This document shows, in pieces, positions 58,260 through 64,000 of a stretch of 64,000 bases of DNA; positions within the stretch are counted from its first letter, which is position 1; every line of letters begins with the position of its first letter. The notes beneath the pieces are model-generated. The model made no database searches, was not told the origin of the DNA, and was given only the letters and a program-made list of their open reading frames with translations. Source of the DNA: Sinotaia quadrata (Eukaryota; Mollusca; Gastropoda; Architaenioglossa; Viviparidae). The position numbers and the translations under genes were made by a program. The DNA lies in the NCBI GenBank assembly GCA_028829895.1, contig CM054183.1, positions 20,755,975-20,819,974 on the forward strand. Reading direction: 5' to 3'.

Positions 58260-58445
58260 GCTGTAAGTACTGGCTTCCGGTCGGCCATTGAAACCTAATT
58301 TCTATCTTCCGGCGTCGCGTTGTACAGCGGCCGAACAATAACCCGGCATGTTCCTTTGATAAGCGGCGCTTGTGTCATGACCCGGTGTTAAGTCATTGCT
58401 GTTTCATTAAGATTTCGCATAAACGAAATGCGACTTTATGCGAAA
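58260..58445. promoter_or_regulatory. GC-richer patch with ETS-like words and an inverted repeat
   Basis: Contains GGCTTCCGGTCGG and ATCTTCCGGCGTCGCG, both with the ETS core on the minus strand, several CpGs, and an 11-bp inverted repeat TTTCGCATAAA / TTTATGCGAAA (58413-58423, 58435-58445). The patch stands out from AT-rich surroundings. A promoter is possible but no first exon can be tied to it. Confidence 0.25.
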
Positions 58446-59334
58446 ATGGCCATTTCTTGCACGATTTTTAATTTGTATAACCTATTATTATTTTTTTCGG
58501 TACTTGATCGAATTAATGGTTTGTCTGTTTATGGATGATTGTATAGTCAACTGAAAGGATGGATGAATGGACAGACATGGGAACTGATCAGCTAGAAAAT
58601 ATTTTTAAAATTTCTTTTAGGACTGTTTATGGAGATAAAATACCGCCATCTACACTGAATCAAGCGCATGCATACATTTCTAGGGTACCAATATCGCCAT
58701 TAAAAACTTTCACATACTAACATTTAAAATGCAGCCGTAAACTGTGTTCTGGCGCGAGATACAGAAGATATGAATGTCTGCAGACCCGATCGCTTAGTAA
58801 TCAAATTTCAGCTTCTTCAGCTGGGTTACGAGGTGACTTGTTTTAAAAGTTTTCTAAAAAAAAAAAAAAAATGTTTGTTACGGCTTGCGTTTCCTGAAGG
58901 AAAAAACAGACACCAACCCTGTTCGTCAATTGCCGTAATACAACATATCTTTCTTTTATTTTAAAAAAAAAATACCAGTAATAATATTTTAAAAGCTGGA
59001 AATCTAAGTCTGTTTCTTGGAAATAATTTTAGCAAAGTTTGTAGAAATAGTTTACTTACAGTCTAAGACACCTGTAATAATACATTCCCATAAAAACCTT
59101 TCCAAATAACACACCTGTAGCTAGAACGTCAGCATTAAACTTTTGCATTATATATTTTTTTTAAATCTCTCCCCACACTACACAAAACTTTTAAGAAGGT
59201 TGAGGGTCGTCATGCCCTTTTGTGTACAATTATTTAAATGTAGATTATTCTGGACTATTGACGACATTTTAAATTCTACTTAACAATAAACAGTGGGACA
59301 TTTGGTTATCAAATAAAATTCTGAGAGGAAAAAA

Positions 59335-59480
59335 TGTACATTATCTCCCCTATATATATTGACGTGATATGTACATTATCTCCCCTATATATATTGACGT
59401 GATACATATATATTATCTCCCCTATATATATTGACGTGATATGTACATTATCTCCCCTGTATATATTGTCGTGATATGTA
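59335..59480. repeat. 35-bp minisatellite, 4 copies
   Basis: Unit TGTACATTATCTCCCCTATA then TATATTGACGTGATA, with few changes between copies. Confidence 0.92.
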
Positions 59481-59639
59481 TCGGTGCTGCAACAACGTCA
59501 TTTTTATCGTAGCTTTTGGGGAGAGAAAGAACTGTTTGATCTGTCTAATCAATGAAGAAAATAGCTTAAAGAATTCAAAAGTCTTGTGTGTCCACCACAT
59601 TAGCCCGGGCAATCGTGTTACTTGACATGTATAAAGATC

Positions 59640-60320
59640 ATTATCGCTTATACTTATCTATATTCCTTTTTGCCACAAAATGCTCAGTCTGAGAAGGAAA
59701 TACGTATTGGCCTTGATACAATGAGGACTTATTTTAAGAGTTACTTCCCTTTAGAGTTTAAAGTTGATTCCGTGATCATTGCTGACTTTTTATCAACGTG
59801 TTTAGGGGTGGATTATTCGCCAGACTAGTTTCCGATGGTGGCAAACATCCCAGCAACAAGAAAAAAGACAACAACAAACTTCTACCACAGACTTCAGTTC
59901 GCAAGACCCGGCTACTGATGGCGGACATAATAAAAATTATGCACGCCTCAACCCCCGACTGTGACAACGCACACGGCGAGAAGGTCAACCACCGCTAGGG
60001 TCAATCACAGGACGGAAAACTTTTCAACAACCACAACACGACAAAATACTCGCACTACGGACACCACCACACATCGAGAGTCCACGGGCACAAAGACTGT
60101 TAGGTCTCGAACCTGCTGCTCTAGTGCCCGTGGTACAAGCAACAAAACACACAAGGTGGTTCTGAAGCAGACCCTAAATTTCAACTTTAGACGCCAAACA
60201 CCAAACCGACGCACTACACTGACTACAGGAAAAAGTTAAAAAGAAAAAAAAATCAACAACATTCGCCACCACCGAACAAGCGCCAACCATCCTCCAACTC
60301 CAACACCATCGCCACCGCTC
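59640..60320 (+). pseudogene. Possible decayed coding segment, A+C-rich
   Basis: Open frames follow each other in different phases: 59622-59828 (SEKEIRIGLDTMRTYFKSYF part), 59798-59998 (Lys/Asn-rich) and 59961-60239 (Thr/Arg-rich). From about 59840 the + strand is strongly A+C-rich. This could be a frameshifted old gene, a retroelement gag remnant or plain composition bias. No domain was recognised. A hairpin pair CCACGGGCAC / GTGCCCGTGG lies at 60082-60091 and 60124-60133. Confidence 0.2.
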
Positions 60321-60605
60321 CCCAATTACTCGTGAGGTGGGGGGGAGCCGGACCCACTGGAGCACTATAGTTCAGAAAACGTATTATGATGAAATGATCC
60401 ATGAAAGCTCCAGTGGCGACGTAAAATGTAATCGTAACCACCACCACCTATTGTGGACGTATTTTGTTTAGGGACTTCCTGCTGCATGTCCATTTAATCA
60501 AGAACTGATCGAAAATTGTTTGATTTATGGACGTTTGACTTGTTCTGGCAAGAAAACTGATCTTAGTGTTCAACTTTTGAAGATTGCATTGTCTGCAAAG
60601 AGTGT

Positions 60606-60648
<43 letters not shown>

Positions 60649-60940
60649 TTTTGAATGTTATGTGCTTGCTGTAAATAAGCGATTTGCTTCCCTGGAACGT
60701 ATTTATCTATCTTTATCTATTATTTTTTCTGCTTCTCTCTCTCTCTTTCACACACACACACACACCTCACGCAAGTACACAGTTATGCATGCACGTATGC
60801 GTAGAGAGTGTAGATGGCATATTTTATCAAAGAAGTAAGCTCAGTTTCTTATGTCATCGCGGTTTTCATTGGAACATTGCAACAACTAAATGAAAACGTG
60901 TTTGCGGTACGTTTCCAAACGTCAAACTGCTTTGTGTTTC

Positions 60941-61045
60941 GTCTTTATATTCGTGTGTTCAAGCTTGGTACTCGTGTGTTTCGTCTTTATATTCGTTGTG
61001 TTCACACTTGGTACTCGTGTGTTTCGTCTTTATATTCGTTGTGTT
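60941..61045. repeat. About 41-bp repeat, 2-3 copies
   Basis: Copies of TTTCGTCTTTATATTCGTTG followed by TGTTCA-ACTTGGTACTCGTGTG. Confidence 0.82.
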
Positions 61046-62084
61046 GCCATACTTACACGCACACTGATGACAATGTAAATAAGCTATTTGCTTCGCTGGA
61101 ACGTATCTATCTATCTTTATCTATTAGTTACACTTTCTTTTCTGCTTCTCTCTGCGTGCGTGCGTGATTGTCTCAAGTGAGAGAGAAGAGAGAGGGGAAG
61201 GGGAGACAATAATGAATTTGCTGTGCTGTTTTGCCTGGTTACATTCGTGTTTGTTATCTGCCGCTCGTGGTGGACAAGCTGTGGCGCGCCCGCTTATCCG
61301 AATGCAGCTTTATAAATATATTGGTCAAAGTGATCCAGCATGCATTGGTTTTAATTATGTCATAATTGCTCATTAATTTGCCCCCCTCTTTTTTCCCAAT
61401 CTTAATTCGATAGAGAGGAGTACAGAATTTGCTCCCATACACTGCGTTCTAACATGGTAACGTACTCAAATTCGGGGGTGGGGGTGCAGTTGAATATACT
61501 AAGATCACATGGACTGTACACTAGAACAGCAGGTTACATTGACCTTGTAAGCGGGTATTTATGTGACCCGTTTGCTGTCTTGATGAGTTTCTTTGACTCA
61601 GTTCTCTTTGGCGGATGCATCTTCGGCATGCTGCCCTTGCCTTTTAAGACTTCCGGGTTCCGCCTTGCAGGCTTCGTGTAGACGTAATTCTTTGTAGTTA
61701 CGGTCAATTATACGATGCAGGATTTACGCGTCTACTCGTTTGTTTAATTTTTTTTCCTTTCCATCCCTGTTTGTCACTTCTGAGAATAGAATAATTTCTG
61801 ATCACGGATGTTAAAGTTCACAGCTGTTGATGTCATGAATCACAAGCATTGTCGTGTGAGTGTTGAGTAATGGATAGCAGTCGTGAGTATGTGAGTCACA
61901 CCTACACCAGTGAGAACGATGGCAGATGAACCACAGCTGGACTGGTGTGCACATGTGTTCCTGAGTGTGTTTTTGTAAACTTCAAGTGTCCGACTTTATC
62001 ACTCCATACGGACAATAAGGACGGACAACTGAGAATATTCCCGGATTATACAAAATTCGCAGCGATGAAGACGCACACTTCATT

Positions 62085-62460
62085 TTATTTGACTGTTTGA
62101 CTGTGTGTTAGTAAACATTTTATTTGACTGTTTAACTGTGTGTTAGTAAACATTTTATTTGACTGTTTGACTGTGTGTTAGTGAACATTTTGTTTGACTG
62201 TTGAACTGTGTGTTAGTAAACAAATCTGTTAACTCAAAGCGAAATATTACATTACTTTTTATTTGACTGTTTGACTGTGTGTTAGTAAACAAATCGGTTA
62301 ACTCAAAGTGAAATATTACATTACTTTTTGTTTGACTGTGTTAGTAAACAAATCGGTTAACTCAAAGTGAAATATTACATTACTTTTTATTTGACTGTTT
62401 GACTGTGTGTTAGTAAACAAATCGGTTAACTCAAAGTGAAATATTACATTACTTTTTATA
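62085..62460. repeat. Composite 36-bp and about 69-bp minisatellite
   Basis: The first part repeats CATTTTATTTGACTGTTTGA with CTGTGTGTTAGTAAA. The second part keeps that unit and adds AAATCGGTTAACTCAAAGTG and AAATATTACATTACTTT, giving four longer units. A higher-order repeat has grown out of a simpler one. Confidence 0.9.
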
Positions 62461-63330
62461 TGCACTAAAGCACATAATTTAAACCGCGTTCTCAAATATA
62501 TTGTAATCTGACCACAATACATATTATATAAACTTTTAGTAATGATGCTAATTGTTGAGTAATGAATTGAAAAGAACATAATTTCTTTCTTATAGTAAAA
62601 GTGTTTTTCTTTACATACCCCGCACACAAATCAATATAGCAAGTCTTCTCAGTTAAAAATATGTCTAAAAGTACATAAATAAATTATTCGTACTCATGGT
62701 TAAGTTTCAATGTTAACTTTCATCTTAATATTTACAGATTGTAAACAGTGATGTTACACAAATATCAAGACTTATAGAAAGAGCATGGACGATAGATTTG
62801 TATTATTTGCCAATACATTCATTTGGATTTGCGTCATTATAATGGATTTTAGGTCATTATAATGGATTTTGGGTCATCATAAGTCAGAACACTTTCGCAC
62901 GTTTAATGGTGCATACAGAACAATTATATTTTTCTTTTAGATATACACTGAAACAAAATATCTGAACACTAGAACCTTTTCAGTGCAGAATTCACATCTC
63001 AGTTGTAAATAAATATTCTATTAGTACTAGAATAATTATACCATATAATATATAATAAAAACACTCTTATTGGATTACTTTCAATTTTGTATCCTCACGT
63101 CCTTGTTCACATATTTTTTTCCACAGAAAAATGGACAAAATGTATTCTCAGTCTTGAACATTAAAAAGACTTTAAAATCAACATTAATACTTGAAAGTTA
63201 TCAAACATTTTTATTAAAATTCTTATGCTATAGTTTATTTAAATTAACAGTTCAAATATATTTCAGTACCTGAACGTTCATACATATTAAATGCAAGCAT
63301 AGACATTCAAGGCTCGGATTCATGTAGTTT
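62450..63330 (-). repeat. Dispersed repeat family C, copy 2
   Basis: Reverse-complement partner of 29340-30145. On the minus strand it reads GTTGATTTTAAAGTCTTTTT, AAATATTAAGATGAAAGTTA, AATACAAATCTATC and TCAATTCATTACTCAAC at corresponding positions. Its 5' end (minus sense) contains the 61-bp duplication. The short ORFs of the two copies share pieces such as SIHY and a Y-x-RT-x-F motif, but I read this as nucleotide homology and not as coding. Confidence 0.8.
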
Positions 63331-63405
63331 GTCCTTTATTATATATATTAAATGCAAGCATAGACATTCAAGGCTCGGATTCATGTAGTCTGTCCTTTAT
63401 TATAC
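63282..63405. repeat. 61-bp duplication inside a dispersed repeat copy
   Basis: Two copies containing AAATGCAAGCATAGACATTC and AAGGCTCGGATTCATGTAGT, at the end of the 62.45-63.33 kb repeat copy. Confidence 0.9.
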
Positions 63406-63957
63406 ATATTAATAAATCAATATATCTCTGAAGTAACTCAAACACAAAGCAAGTTTTCTTTTCAAAATGTGTTTTGAGACTTTATAACCATTACTAAAGA
63501 TGCATATTTGAGAAATATTAATGCTAGAAACAATGATGTCATTAGTATTCTCAAGTGGTTGATTGTTATTCGCACAAACACACAAATTCAATAATTGCGC
63601 GTGTACAAGCACTTCAATGACTAACTGATAAATGTAAGCGCAAGACTAAGTCCTTTCAACGTCAGTCCAAAGTGTCCTCTACACCATTACAATAATTGCA
63701 CGTAATACTTATAATGCAATGTATGGTACACATACGTTTATCATCACTCTTAGTGTTTTTACAAAACACCAGACGCAACAAAACATTTATGCAAAACATA
63801 GAATTTACAGAATTTTTTTTAAAATGAATTAATCGGTATATTTAATATAGTTGGAAATGACAACTGATGGTAACAAAATTTAACAGCAGCCATTACTTAA
63901 ACACCGACACAAGAAGTTAACCCACCTCCATACCGACTGCGCACATACTCTGCGCAC

Positions 63958-63999
63958 CTAATTACGAGGAGGTCTATTAGTGTCAGATGTACCACCACG
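63958..63999 (-). CDS. Possible C-terminal tip of a minus-strand gene, cut by window edge
   Basis: On the minus strand the last bases read RGGTSDTNRPPRN followed by TAG at 63958-63960. The Arg/Gly/Pro composition is protein-like (RG-type tails of RNA-binding proteins), and AT-rich sequence with possible AATAAA words follows, as in a 3' UTR. Only 13 residues are visible, so chance is a serious alternative. Confidence 0.15.
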   Translation of the reverse strand, partial: RGGTSDTNRPPRN

Positions 64000-64000
64000 T

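Larger units (their letters stand above)
56216..64000. other. Downstream region with no confirmed gene
   Basis: Between the proposed RARS1 poly(A) site and the window edge I see repeats (listed separately), one copy of dispersed family C, and three weak gene-like candidates. Stretches 56760-57560, 58450-59330, 60440-60940 and 61050-62080 hold nothing I can name beyond a short (CT)n at 60610-60640 and a (CT)(CA) tract at 60735-60765. Confidence 0.6.

Noticed and set aside
60101..60133. GGTCTCGAACCTGC, a reversed B-box-like word suggesting a tRNA or SINE on the minus strand.
   Set aside because: The T-stem does not pair, no A box at the right distance and no acceptor stem; the nearby hairpin arms do not fit a cloverleaf.

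Overview
The window looks like nuclear DNA of an invertebrate animal. It is AT-rich and intron-dominated, and crowded with microsatellites ((CT)n, (CA)n, poly-G) and long minisatellite arrays. The one host gene I recognise is split into short exons by introns of up to 27 kb. My best guess is a lophotrochozoan, probably a gastropod mollusc. That is inference from repeat style, intron size and exon wording; no marker here proves it.

Host gene. The last four coding exons of cytosolic arginyl-tRNA synthetase (RARS1) lie on the + strand at 14191-14304, 41652-41710, 43368-43615 and 55061-55170. All have good AG/GT borders and matching phases (0, 2, 1). Together they encode 176 residues: the end of the class I core region and the DALR anticodon-binding domain, ending in a Pro-x-x-x-Met tail. 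The N-terminal two thirds must lie upstream of this window. I could not find another RARS1 exon in 1-14190, which I therefore read as an upstream intron. The 3' UTR runs from 55171 to about 56.2 kb, where two overlapping AATAAA signals occur.

Mobile DNA. An apparently intact LTR retrotransposon (44052-52612, minus strand) sits in the last RARS1 intron, antisense to the gene. It has 1732-bp LTRs with only two differences that I saw, a 5-bp target duplication (CTCGT), a primer-binding site, a polypurine tract, and one unbroken 1500-codon gag-pol frame. The domain order is coiled coil, capsid, zinc knuckle, protease, integrase (with GPY motif), reverse transcriptase, RNase H. Ty3/gypsy-type enzymes in a Ty1/copia-like order define the Gmr1 group, and the capsid C-terminal half reads like a SCAN domain, which agrees with that group. 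Three further dispersed repeat families have two copies each in the window (29.34-30.15 vs 62.45-63.33 kb; 7.89-8.04 vs 36.52-36.68 kb; 34.12-34.29 vs 37.54-37.72 kb). A hAT-like terminus, a small foldback element and a perfect 37-bp inverted repeat are also present.

Tandem repeats. More than twenty minisatellite arrays are present. Three lie beside RARS1 exons and carry splice-site-like words in each unit: acceptor-like units just upstream of exon 41652, donor-like units upstream of exon 43368, and, most striking, a 26-bp array at 43616-43816 whose first unit is the real 5' splice site. Several arrays are free of stops in several frames and create long spurious ORFs that are not genes.

Right part (56.2-64 kb). 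No gene is certain. There is a short ORF with a CRE motif (57.67-57.85 kb), a GC-richer patch with ETS-like words (58.26-58.45 kb), an A+C-rich block with overlapping open frames (59.6-60.3 kb), and a possible C-terminal tip of a minus-strand gene at the very edge.
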